Positions 8,350 to 18,000 of a stretch of DNA of 64,000 nt are shown in pieces. The notes beneath the pieces are model-generated. The model saw only the letters and a program-made list of their open reading frames with translations. It did no database searches and was not told the origin of the DNA. Source of the stretch: Burkholderia ubonensis (lineage in GTDB: Bacteria > Pseudomonadota > Gammaproteobacteria > Burkholderiales > Burkholderiaceae); the NCBI RefSeq assembly GCF_902833085.1, contig NZ_CADFEB010000003.1:372001-436000 (forward strand), in the 5' to 3' direction. The position numbers and the translations under genes are program-made. How positions within the stretch are numbered: the first letter of the stretch is position 1; every line of letters begins with the position of its first letter.

Positions 8350-10089
8350 TTACTTGGCCACGCCCTGATGGGCGGGGAGGTCCGGGACCAAGGTAATTTC
8401 CACGCGGCGGTTCCTGGCACGGCCGTCCGGCAAGTTATTGTTCGCGACCGGCCGCGTCATGCCGTAGCCCTGGATCGCAAACTGCGTCGCCGGAATGCCC
8501 GAGGCGTCGATCAGCCAGTCGCGCACGGCCTCCGCGCGTGCCGTCGAGAGCTTCATGTTGCTGTCTGAATTGCCCACGTTGTCGGTGTACCCGGCAACGA
8601 GAATTCGCTTGTCGGGATGGGACCTGATCATCTCGAGCGCGCCGACCATCGCGCGGTTCGATCCGGGCTTCAGCTGCGCGCGGCCGCTGTCGAACAGCGA
8701 CATGCTGTCGAGGGTAACAACGGCGGGGGGCGGCGAAGGCGGCACGTACGATGCGATCGCATCGTTCAGCGCCGGCACCAGCTGCGCGCCTCGATACATG
8801 CCGAACGAAAGACGCAACGGGATGCCCGTACGCGCATACAGGTCGAGCTGGTCACGGTCGGCCACCAATGCCTGCAGCGCATCGCGTTTCGCAGCATCGT
8901 GATGGGCCGGGATCATCGAATAGCGGCCGAGATCGGCGCCTATTCGCGTCATCAGCGTCTCGTTGTTCTTGGCTGCGCCCCAAAAGACGACGGCGGCTGC
9001 GCAGGCGAGCAGGGCGAGCGTGTGTGCCAGGGCTGCCATGCGCGGCGACATCCAGTATCGTCGGGGCATCGCCTCAATCAGCGGCTGCGGGAACGGCCAC
9101 GGCGTCGGCGAGGCTACGGAGGCCGAACGTCTCACGCGAGTCTGCAGTTCGACGTCGCGCTCCCATGGGCCATTCGGTCCGGTTGCGGGTCCGAAGTCGA
9201 TCCAGCCGGCGCCGAACAACGCCCACGGCGCCGCCGGCAGTTGTCGGTCCGCGAGCGCGCCGAGCACGACACGCTGCGTCCACCCCATGATCGACGCAAG
9301 GGCGGCTGCACGCGTCGCGGCCTCGCGATCGTCTGGCGCGCGCGGGGCCATGTCTTCCGCTGCCCGGATCACCGGTTCGAGACGATCGACGCCCGTCAGG
9401 TGGGTGGCCGAGGAAACGCCGTACCACTCCGGCGTCGCGAGTCCGAGCTGTCCGGACGTGAGCCGCTGGTAGACCGCCACGTATCCCGGTAGGCGCGTGC
9501 CCAGCATTCGGGTGGCATCAGCGACCGCTTGCCGAACGACGCGCAGCTTTTGCGTCAGTACGTCCGTTCCCGTGTGCAGCGCCGGGGCAACCGACAACAC
9601 AACACCATCCGGGGCCCTTCCGTCACGCCACTGCCTGACCGCCACGGCCAGGCGTGGCAGATCCTGCGGGCGATCGGCGCGTAGCCAGATGCCGCCCTCG
9701 CCAACGTGCGCGTGACGGGTTTCGCCAATCCGGTCGAACAGCGCGGGCAGACCATCACCGGTCACCAGCACAAGCGGCATACGCACGCGCAGGTTCATCG
9801 GAATGTCTGCCGTCGCGGCACCCAGCGCGGCAAGTACGTTTGCGCTCTGCTCGCGCGCACCGGAAAGCCGGTGAGTGCGCCATCCCATCAGCGCAAGCGC
9901 AATGAGAACGATGATTACCGTTAGTGTCCAGATGACGCCTGGGCCCAGCGGTAAAACCAGCCAGATCACCGCGAGCGCCAGCGTCGCCGCGAATGCGACG
10001 ATAATCCGGGACGGATAGCCGAGGCCTTCGTGACCGCGATCAGACGTCCGCATCGATGGAGCGGAGAGAACAGGCAGGTCGAATTTCAC
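8350..10089 (-). CDS. tagL: OmpA-domain T6SS membrane-complex protein (TagL-like)
   Basis: I start this 579-residue protein at the GTG at 10089, whose GTGA overlaps the tssL stop and implies translational coupling; the first internal ATG is at 10053. Two adjacent transmembrane helices lie near residues 25-70 and a third near 360-380. They frame a cytoplasmic domain and lead into a periplasmic C-terminal OmpA domain (about 450-560). The OmpA domain has the peptidoglycan-binding signature TDNVGNSDSNMKLSTARA and a GYGMTRPVANN block. Such proteins tether the TssJLM complex to the cell wall. It complements the short TssL, which lacks its own OmpA domain. Confidence 0.87.
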   Translation of the reverse strand: MKFDLPVLSAPSMRTSDRGHEGLGYPSRIIVAFAATLALAVIWLVLPLGPGVIWTLTVIIVLIALALMGWRTHRLSGAREQSANVLAALGAATADIPMNLRVRMPLVLVTGDGLPALFDRIGETRHAHVGEGGIWLRADRPQDLPRLAVAVRQWRDGRAPDGVVLSVAPALHTGTDVLTQKLRVVRQAVADATRMLGTRLPGYVAVYQRLTSGQLGLATPEWYGVSSATHLTGVDRLEPVIRAAEDMAPRAPDDREAATRAAALASIMGWTQRVVLGALADRQLPAAPWALFGAGWIDFGPATGPNGPWERDVELQTRVRRSASVASPTPWPFPQPLIEAMPRRYWMSPRMAALAHTLALLACAAAVVFWGAAKNNETLMTRIGADLGRYSMIPAHHDAAKRDALQALVADRDQLDLYARTGIPLRLSFGMYRGAQLVPALNDAIASYVPPSPPPAVVTLDSMSLFDSGRAQLKPGSNRAMVGALEMIRSHPDKRILVAGYTDNVGNSDSNMKLSTARAEAVRDWLIDASGIPATQFAIQGYGMTRPVANNNLPDGRARNRRVEITLVPDLPAHQGVAK

Positions 10090-10817
10090 GGGCGAGCGGC
10101 CTTTGTCGTCACAAGATGCGCGAGCTGCACGTCGAGCGCCGTGGACCAGATGCCCCATACAATCGCTGCGCCAACGCAGGCGAGTCCGGCGATTGCCCAT
10201 GGGGAAAGCCGGTAAAACCAGTCGGAAAACCGCCGTCCGGCACGATCCGCGATGAAAGGTCGATCCGAGGTCGAACGCAGCGTTTCCAGTTTAGCGTTGA
10301 GTGACGCAATCAACGCAGCGCGTTTCGCTTCGCCCTCGCGGGCGTACCGGCCAACAAATCCCATCCCGAGGATCGCCGCGTAGCATTCGAGCAGGGCGAC
10401 TGAAGGCGACGGCTCGCGCATGCGCGCGTCGAGACTGTCGAACACACGCTCGCCCGCTTCGTGCAGGTTGAACTGCTCGACCTGCAGGGGCTTGTTCTCC
10501 CATCCGGACCGGGAGTCGCTCGGCAAATGCCGCAGTGCTGCTTCGTCAAGCAGCCCGCACTGTGCGACCAGTGCGTCGTTGCGTACATCGCCAGCAAAGC
10601 CTCGTCGCTCCAAGTCGCTCGCGAACTGTTCGACAAGCTGCTTGCACCGCCCGCGCAACGCTACCGGGTCCGGCGTCTGCCCGCCCGAGGCGAGTGTCGT
10701 CACAAGCAGCGCCGTGTCGCGCAGCAGATCGCGAATCCCGTCGACAGGCGGGCCGCCGGCGCCTGCCGCACTCTGCAGCAGGGCGGTCTCGTTTCGGTGG
10801 GGATTCAGGGCATTCAT
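10086..10817 (-). CDS. tssL: TssL (DotU/IcmH family), T6SS inner-membrane protein
   Basis: The 243-residue protein starts at the ATG at 10817, overlapping the tssK stop by four bases (ATGA). A cytoplasmic DotU domain (about 25-205) includes the QCGLLDEAALRHLP and NLHEAGERVFDSLD blocks. A single C-terminal transmembrane helix (about 213-232, WAIAGLACVGAAIVWGIW) and a short periplasmic tail follow. It is the short form without a peptidoglycan-binding domain; that function is supplied by the next gene. It links the TssM/TssJ envelope complex to the baseplate. Confidence 0.93.
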   Translation of the reverse strand: MNALNPHRNETALLQSAAGAGGPPVDGIRDLLRDTALLVTTLASGGQTPDPVALRGRCKQLVEQFASDLERRGFAGDVRNDALVAQCGLLDEAALRHLPSDSRSGWENKPLQVEQFNLHEAGERVFDSLDARMREPSPSVALLECYAAILGMGFVGRYAREGEAKRAALIASLNAKLETLRSTSDRPFIADRAGRRFSDWFYRLSPWAIAGLACVGAAIVWGIWSTALDVQLAHLVTTKAARP

Positions 10818-12166
10818 GAGCGCAGCACCGCGTAGAGTTCGAGCGAAGCGTCCGGTACCGACGCGGGCAGGTAGACCTGGCAGGCTCGCGCGGCGAGCAT
10901 CTTCGTGTGTACGGTGCTGCACGAGTCCAGCGCGAAGTAGTGGTTGTCCAGACGCACCGGGATCGCGGCGGGCACCCGCTGAACAGCCTTGAGCGGAATG
11001 CCGAGCAGTGCCGAATTGATGATGTGCTCGACGTCGTCAGGTGCCCCGATCTTGCACAACCGCGGAAACTGTTCGACAAGCTCGAACGCCGGCATCGGCG
11101 CGTTGACGGACAGGTACCAGTCGGCGGTATCCGCAACGATCCGCTCGTCGAGGAACTGGCCGCTCCAGGTGGTCGGCCCTTTGCGCGTGAGGCCAATCGA
11201 TACGACCCGCGAGGGAATGATGGCGTCGAGCAGCTCGCGAATCGTCGACTCGAGCTTTACGAACACCTCATCGGCTCGCACGTGGTCGTATGCTGGAATG
11301 TCCGTCAACTGTGCGCCCGTCGAGAAGGTCATCAACGCGCTGGCCAGTTGAGCCAGCGTGGCGTACAGATGCTCCGGAGTCCGGCTCGGGTGCGTGGAGT
11401 ACAGCCGCAGCTGCGGCCACGCCGCGTGGATGCAGTGAAGCAGCCAGAAGAGCTGCACGTCCGCCACACCGTATTCAGCGACCTGCTCGATTCGCTCGCT
11501 ACGGCGCGCACCGAGCGCGAGGCTCTTGGCGTGCAGGATCTCCGCCAAGCGATTGATCCGTTCGAGGTGGAGTGGATGGCTGCCGAGCGTGAGGCAGGGC
11601 GGCACGAACCGACGGTCGACCTGAAACTGGCCGCTCGATCCACGCGTGAGTCGCGCGATCGCGCAGACCGTGTCGTCGGCATGCGACTCGAAGTCAAACA
11701 AGAGCCGCACCGCATGTCGTTCCGCGGCGATTTCGGTCTCGCCGGTTCCGTTCAGGTCCGTGGCCTTCACGAATTCGCGATATGAGCGCCGCGGGCGGGC
11801 AAGCGGGGTCTCGTCGAAACGGCAGTTGTTGCCGTTCGCGTCTGATAGCGCCAGTGCTGCGACCACGACGACGCTCTGAACGTCCGCCGGCACGCCTTGC
11901 GCCAAGTCACGAGCAGAGGGGAGCGCATCGGCGATGGTCGTATCGATCGGGGTGCCGTCCGGAAAGCATAGCCTCAGGCAGGTGAGTTTCAGACGGCCGG
12001 TGGCCAGCGCTTCTTCGTCGACCTCTACGGCGAGCGTTCCCCAAGGTTCTGCAATCGCCGCAGATGCGTGTTGACGTAGCGCAAATTCAGCCCATCTGTC
12101 CTGCTGCTGAAAATGCTGCTGCGTCAGGATGAGGCCCTCGTGCCAAAGTGGCTTCTCGATTCGCAT
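10814..12166 (-). CDS. tssK: TssK, T6SS baseplate-membrane connector
   Basis: TssK trimers join the TssEFG baseplate to the TssLM membrane complex. I start at the ATG at 12166, which gives 450 residues beginning MRIEKPLWHEGLILTQQHF. This is the hallmark TssK N-terminus, preceded by a GAGAG site. An upstream in-frame start at 12205 would add 13 residues. The C-terminal domain includes the RLDNHYFALD block. It is the first gene of the minus-strand operon, transcribed away from tssB. Confidence 0.94.
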   Translation of the reverse strand: MRIEKPLWHEGLILTQQHFQQQDRWAEFALRQHASAAIAEPWGTLAVEVDEEALATGRLKLTCLRLCFPDGTPIDTTIADALPSARDLAQGVPADVQSVVVVAALALSDANGNNCRFDETPLARPRRSYREFVKATDLNGTGETEIAAERHAVRLLFDFESHADDTVCAIARLTRGSSGQFQVDRRFVPPCLTLGSHPLHLERINRLAEILHAKSLALGARRSERIEQVAEYGVADVQLFWLLHCIHAAWPQLRLYSTHPSRTPEHLYATLAQLASALMTFSTGAQLTDIPAYDHVRADEVFVKLESTIRELLDAIIPSRVVSIGLTRKGPTTWSGQFLDERIVADTADWYLSVNAPMPAFELVEQFPRLCKIGAPDDVEHIINSALLGIPLKAVQRVPAAIPVRLDNHYFALDSCSTVHTKMLAARACQVYLPASVPDASLELYAVLRS

Positions 12167-12764
12167 GGTCTCTCGTGTGGTGCGTCTGTTCGTTATTCGG
12201 TGCAACGGCGTAACCTATACACGATCTTCTACGAAAAGCGCAACTCATATCGACAAACCCAAGTAGTTTGGTTTACTAATGACAGGATGAAAGTGTGTGC
12301 GAAAACGTCAAATAGCATGGTTGAGGAATTTAGGGATAGTTTATTTTGAGATTGATGATCACGTCGGAGCGGTGAACACAATTAAACAATTGTTAAGCCA
12401 TGAGAAGCCAAGGCAGAGCAAGGGTTTGGCGCTGATGACGGTTGAGTGTCGGTGATGTCTCGTGTCGCAAATTCTCTTTATTGGGATGGCGAATGAATTT
12501 GGTGAATGTATAAATTGATTGCAGATTTGACGGTTTCTGACATTTAAATGGTGGGGCGGGTGTGCGACACGCTTTGACGGCGCTCGCGTTTACCGTGTAT
12601 AAGTGCCATGCGGTTTCGCCGTGCGACCGGGGACAACACGATGAAGCATCGATCGAATCATGCCGCGCACTACGCTTGTGAGCGTTGCATTGAACAGGTC
12701 AGTATCGTGTTGAATGCGTCGTGCGCCTGCCCAATGCTTGATCATTAACAACTAAGGATTGCCA
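12167..12764. other. Divergent promoter region of the two T6SS operons
   Basis: About 600 AT-rich bases separate tssK (minus) from tssB (plus) and contain no gene. The AT bias contrasts sharply with the flanking coding DNA, as expected for a regulated divergent promoter that H-NS-like silencers could bind. A 10-bp perfect palindrome, AACAATTGTT, lies at 12385-12394 and could be an operator. A sigma-70-like promoter for tssB lies at 12574-12603. No equally good promoter for tssK could be picked out. Confidence 0.55.
12574..12603 (+). promoter_or_regulatory. Sigma-70-like promoter for the tssB operon
   Basis: A TTGACG box at 12574-12579 and a TATAAG box at 12598-12603 are separated by 18 bases; each matches consensus at five of six positions. 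Transcription would start near 12610 and leave a 5' leader of about 150 bases before tssB. No sigma-54 -24/-12 element was seen nearby. Confidence 0.55.
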
Positions 12765-13277
12765 ATGGATAGCTTCCAGAGAGAAATTCCGAAGAGCCGC
12801 GTCTCGATTACATTGGACTTACATACGGGCGGGGCCCAGAAAAAGGTCGAGCTGCCGTTGAAGCTCCTCGTCGCGGGAGACTTCAGCGCGGGTCGTGAGC
12901 AGGCGCCGCTGGCTGAGCGCAAAAAGGTCAATATCGACAAGAACAACTTCGATGCTGTCTTGGCTGATTACGCGCCGGATCTCAAGCTTGCAGCAGAAAA
13001 CACCCTGGCTGCGGATGGTTCGGAACTGCCGGTGAATCTGTCGTTCCGCTCGATGAAGGATTTCGAGCCGGAGCAGGTTGCTCGCCAGATCCCGGAGCTG
13101 CAAGCGATGTTGGCGATGCGCAATCTGTTGCGCGACCTCAAATCGAATCTACTCGACAACGGCACTTTCCGCCGTGAGTTCGAAAAGATTCTGAAGGATA
13201 AGCGCCTCACTGACAAGCTGCGAGGCGAGCTTGCGCAGATCGTCACGGCCGCTACGCAACAGGAAGGTCATGCCTGA
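12765..13277 (+). CDS. tssB: TssB (VipA), T6SS sheath small subunit
   Basis: The 170-residue protein pairs with TssC to form the contractile sheath. The ATG at 12765 follows an AAGGAT site; a TTG two codons earlier is less likely. Family blocks are the SRVSITLDLHTGG start, LPLKLLVAGDFSAG (about 31-44), the central FEPEQVARQIPEL and the C-terminal LRDLKSNLLDN helix. It opens the plus-strand operon. Confidence 0.95.
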   Translation: MDSFQREIPKSRVSITLDLHTGGAQKKVELPLKLLVAGDFSAGREQAPLAERKKVNIDKNNFDAVLADYAPDLKLAAENTLAADGSELPVNLSFRSMKDFEPEQVARQIPELQAMLAMRNLLRDLKSNLLDNGTFRREFEKILKDKRLTDKLRGELAQIVTAATQQEGHA

Positions 13278-13350
13278 GCGCGGCCGGCCGAAGAGGGCCG
13301 TCACCGCCTCCCGCAACCACGCAGCCATACGAAACGGGACTGAGAGAACC

Positions 13351-14883
13351 ATGAAGCAGAACGAATCGCATCAGGGCGCAACTGAAACGGTCGTGCTCGA
13401 AAACGACAGCGTCTACGCCGCGCTGTGCAACAAGATCAACCTGAAGCCGGTTGCCGAGGCGCGTCCGCTTGAGGCGTTCCGCGATAACGATACGCTGTCG
13501 GAAGCGTCGGCCGACGAGCGCGTGGCACGCGGGATGGACGCGCTGCTCAACCTCATCGCGAAGGAAAGCAAGCCAGTCGACCGTCTGGACAAGTCGCTGC
13601 TCGACTTCTACATCGGCCAGCTCGATCGGCAGATCAGCCGCCAGCTCGACGCCGTGATGCACACGCCTGATTTCCAGGCCCTCGAAGGCCGCTGGCGCGG
13701 TCTGACGATGCTCGTCTCGCGCACGGACTTCCGCAAGAACGCTCGCATCGAAGTGCTGGACGTCTCGAAGGATGCGCTGCAGCGCGACTTCGAGGACACG
13801 CCGGAACTGATCCAGAGCGGCCTGTATCGCCTGACCTACGTCGAGGAGTATGACACGCCGGGCGGCCAGCCGATCAGCGCGATGGTCAGCGACTTCGAGT
13901 TCACGCATTCGCCGCAGGACGTGGCGCTGCTGCGCAACATCTCGAAAGTCGCGGCCGCAGCGCACATGCCGTTTATCGGCGCGGTCGGCGCGGCGTTCTT
14001 CGGTAAGAAGTCGATGGAGGAGGTCGCCGCCATTCAGGACATCGGCAACTACTTCGATCGCGCCGAGTACATCAAGTGGAAGAGCTTCCGCGATACGGAC
14101 GATGCGCGCTACGTCGGCCTGACGATGCCGCGTGTGCTCGGTCGCCTGCCGTACGGCAAAGACACGACGCCGGTACGCGCGTTCAACTATGAGGAGGCGG
14201 TGAAGGGCCCGGATCACGACAAGTATCTGTGGGTCAACGCGTCGTTCGCATTCGCGACCAACATGGTGCGCAGCTTCGTGAACAACGGCTGGTGCGTGCA
14301 AATCCGCGGCCCGCAGGCAGGCGGCAAGGTCGAGGACCTGCCGGTTCACCTGTACGACCTCGGCACCGGTGTGCAGCCGAAGATCCCGACCGAAGTGCTG
14401 ATCCCGGAAACGCGCGAATTCGAATTCGCAAATCTGGGCTTCATCCCGCTGTCGTTCTACAAGAACCACGACTTTGCGTGCTTCTTCTCGGCCAGCTCGA
14501 CGCAGAAGCCGGCGCTGTACGAGACCAAGGAGGCGACTGCAAACAGCCGCATCAACGCGCGCCTGCCGTACATCTTCTTGCTGTCGCGCATCGCGCATTA
14601 CCTGAAGCTGATTCAGCGCGAGAACATCGGCACGACCAAGGACCGGCGTTTGCTCGAGCTCGAGCTGAACAACTGGATCAAGGGTCTCGTGACCGAAATG
14701 AAGGATCCGGGCGACGAGCTGCAGGCATCGCACCCGCTGCGTGAAGCGAAGGTGACCGTCGAGGATATCGAGGACAACCCGGGCTTCTTCCGCATCAAGC
14801 TGTTCATCATCCCGCACTTCCAGGTCGAGGGAATGGACATCGGGCTGTCGCTGGTGTCGCAAATGCCGAAGGCCAAGGCCTGA
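13351..14883 (+). CDS. tssC: TssC (VipB), T6SS sheath large subunit
   Basis: I start the 510-residue protein at the ATG at 13351 behind a GAGAG site; a frame open to 13231 only adds read-through of the tssB tail. Recognisable blocks are LDKSLLDFYIGQLD, EGRWRGL (about residue 110), PFIGAVGAAFFG and the C-terminal PGFFRIKLFIIPHFQVEGMD block. The latter belongs to the conserved sheath core that ClpV-driven recycling acts on. It is 73 bases downstream of tssB, and a GC-rich hairpin follows before tssM. Confidence 0.95.
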   Translation: MKQNESHQGATETVVLENDSVYAALCNKINLKPVAEARPLEAFRDNDTLSEASADERVARGMDALLNLIAKESKPVDRLDKSLLDFYIGQLDRQISRQLDAVMHTPDFQALEGRWRGLTMLVSRTDFRKNARIEVLDVSKDALQRDFEDTPELIQSGLYRLTYVEEYDTPGGQPISAMVSDFEFTHSPQDVALLRNISKVAAAAHMPFIGAVGAAFFGKKSMEEVAAIQDIGNYFDRAEYIKWKSFRDTDDARYVGLTMPRVLGRLPYGKDTTPVRAFNYEEAVKGPDHDKYLWVNASFAFATNMVRSFVNNGWCVQIRGPQAGGKVEDLPVHLYDLGTGVQPKIPTEVLIPETREFEFANLGFIPLSFYKNHDFACFFSASSTQKPALYETKEATANSRINARLPYIFLLSRIAHYLKLIQRENIGTTKDRRLLELELNNWIKGLVTEMKDPGDELQASHPLREAKVTVEDIEDNPGFFRIKLFIIPHFQVEGMDIGLSLVSQMPKAKA

Positions 14884-14902
14884 TCTACGTTTCACGCATG
14901 AC

Positions 14903-14932
14903 CCGCCGGGGCGCTGATGGCTGTCCCGGCGG
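14903..14932 (+). promoter_or_regulatory. GC-rich hairpin between tssC and tssM
   Basis: Perfect 8-bp arms CCGCCGGG (14903-14910) and CCCGGCGG (14925-14932) enclose a 14-base loop. No T-run follows, so full Rho-independent termination is unlikely. It could act as a 3' stabiliser or attenuator that lets the sheath genes be expressed above the downstream assembly genes. Confidence 0.4.
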
Positions 14933-15016
14933 CACCGTTGTGTTGGCGCACCTGAGAGAAACTCGTCCTAAGCGAGGAAGACGACATTTGGTCGTGCTCG
15001 TTTGCAGAAGAAAGTC

Positions 15017-18000
15017 ATGAACGAAAACAACGCACAACCGGTCGGGTTTTCTACAGGTATTGCCGCCGCAATCATCTTTTTTGTCCTTGCCATCGTGGTA
15101 TGGATGGAGGGGCCGCGGCAGGGATTATCCCGCGATACGACGATCATCATCGAGCTCGGGCTACTGTCCGGTTTGCTACTGACAATCCTGTTCACAAGAT
15201 ACTTTGCAGCAACCCTACGTTCACGGAGCGCTCCATCGAACGGCGCTCTCTGGTTCATGCGTTTCAACTCCCGCAACCGGGCGTTGGCGAATTTCGAAAG
15301 TGACCCTGCCGAAAGGGAGGGCCAGCTGGAGGGGACTACATCGCTTCGAGATCTTCTCCGCGAACGTCATGGCTGGCGGTGGCGCTACCGAGATCGCTGG
15401 ATATTGGTTGCCGGTGACGAGCCACTCGTCAAGCGTTTGGCACCAGGGCTGACTGACTGTGGCTATGCAATCACTGGCGACGCAGTTTTGCTATATGCAA
15501 AGCAAACGAGTGACACGCTCGATACCGAGTGGCTCGACCAGATTCGCCGCCTGCGGCGACGCCGTCCGATCGATGCAATTGTTGCAGTAACGCGTAACCG
15601 AAATTCCGTCACCGCTCCGTTTGACACGGACAACCTCGTGCATCGGCTCGCGCGTCATGCACGCGCGCTGCGCTGGGCTGCGCCGGCGTATCTGTTGAAT
15701 GCGACAGATTTCGGCAGTGCTTCGTCGAGCCCTGATGCGGCCATCGGTTTGACTTGGTCGGGTTCGCATGTCAAGGTCGACGATGTCGGCACGTCGTTGC
15801 GTGACCTCGCGCTTAACCTCGCGGACGCCGGCGTCGTTCGCCTCGCAAACGACCCCCAGGACCGATATCACGCCGAGCTGTCGCAACATATTGCGGGTCT
15901 GCGCAGTGCGCTGTCGGGACTCCTGCTGGATACGGCACGGGCTCGGGTATGGCAGCACCCAATTTACGGTCTCCTGTTTGCGCCTCTGTTCAAGGAGCGG
16001 GAGCTGGCGCCGCCGACACCCGCCGATACGGAAGATGAAGAGCCGCGGTTCGAGGAAGGGCATCGGTCAACCTGGCAAGCGGTCGCCGAACACAGCCGCA
16101 AAATTCATGGGCGCAGAGTCGGCTTTTCGCTGTCGACCACGGCTGCATGGGTCACGACGGCGCTGATCGGCCTTTGGATTGCGGGGACGATGGCATCCGG
16201 ATTCGGCAATCGCGCGGCGATCCGGAACGCAGCGGATACGGTTGCGAAGCTCGACAGGGTGCAAGACCGAACGCAAGCATTGCTGGCGCTTAATGGCTTG
16301 GACCAACAGATCGATACACTCGAAGTCCATCAGCGCGACGGTGCGCCTTGGACGTCGAGGTTTGGCCTGAATCGCGACCGAGCACTGCTCGACGTGCTCT
16401 GGCCAAACTACGCCGATGCCGCAGGCCGAATTCTCGTCGGCCCGATCCGCCAAAAGCTCGAAGAACGCCTGCATCAGCTCGCGTCCCTGTCGGACTCCCA
16501 GATCGCCAGCGGTGGCAATGCGCAGATCCAGGCTGCATACGACGCGCTCAAGGCCTACCTGATGCTCGCACAGCCCCATCGAGCCGCGGCTGCCTTTCTG
16601 ACACCGCAACTTGTCGCGACGTCGGCGCCTGCGCGCCCAGCGAACTCAACCCTGTCGTCCGGCACTTGGGAAGATCTTCGTCAGCACGCGATCGCGTTCT
16701 TCGCAAGTCATATCGGTCGCGACACCACATCGATTGCCTCCGCGCTGGCGATCGTGCCGGACGCCAACCTGATCGCCTCGGCCCGGCAAACGGTGATTGG
16801 CGTGCGAGGCATTCAGAACTCCAAGGATGCGCTCTACCGGCAGATCATCGACGAAGCGACGCCCAAGTATCCGCCGGTGTCTCTCGCCACACTGCTCGGC
16901 GACACGACAAGCCGGGGTCTGTTCAACACGACGGCGACAATTCCGGGCGTATTCACGCGCGCGGCGTGGGATGAACGGATCTCGAAGGCAATCGACGATG
17001 CCAGCGCGCAGCGCGACATGTCGGGCGACTGGGTGCTGTCTGACGCAAAGACCAGCAACCAGACGCCGTCGACGCTGAAGGCCGAACTGCGTCAGCGCTA
17101 CTTCGACGATTACGCGCGCGAGTGGGCGCTGTTCCTCAACAGCCTGCGCTGGCAGTCTGCACCGACGCTGTCGGCGACAGCCGACCAGTTGACGCTGCTC
17201 GGCGACCCGCAACGCTCGCCGCTCGCCGCGCTGATGAACGCAGTCGTCTACCAAGCGGGAGCGGGCGCGAACGCACAATCGCTTTCCGACAGCCTGATCA
17301 ACAAGGCGCAGCAACTCGTCGGCGCCAGCGAGAAGGATCCGTCGAAGCAGGTCCAGCCGCAGCTTGCGCCGCTCGCCGCGGCCTTCGGCCCGATCTTGCG
17401 CCTGACCGGCAGCGATCTGATGTCCGGCGCCCCGGCCAACGGCAAGGCCGCCGCTAAACTGGCGGCGACGGGCGACCTCAGTCTCGCGCGCTACCTCGAG
17501 CGCGTCACGGCGATGCGCCTGAAGGCGTCGCAGATCGTCTCCGGCGCCGATCCGAACGCGATCGCGCGACTGGCCGCGCAGTCGGTCCTGCAAGGCAAGA
17601 CCTCCGACATTTCCGACAGCCGCGACTACGCGAGCCGCGTGGCCGCGAGCCTCGGCGAGCAATGGGCAGGCTTCGGTGAGCTTTTTCGGGCGCCGTTCGA
17701 CCAGGCGTGGCAGGTCGTCGTGCAGCCGGCCGCGTCGAGCCTGAACGAAATCTGGCGCACGGCGATCGTGGCGGACTGGAACAAGACGTTCGGCGGACGC
17801 TACCCGTTCGCGGACTCGGACAACGACGCATCGCTGCCCGAGATGGCGCGCTTCATGCGGCCTGACAACGGCGTGATCGCGCAGTTCGTCACGACCCAGC
17901 TCGCCGGCGTCGTCGAACGGCAGGGCGACCGATGGGTGGCCGCGCAGGGCGCCGACCATGGAGCGCTGGCGATTGATCCGGGTTTTCTGAACGGCCTGAA

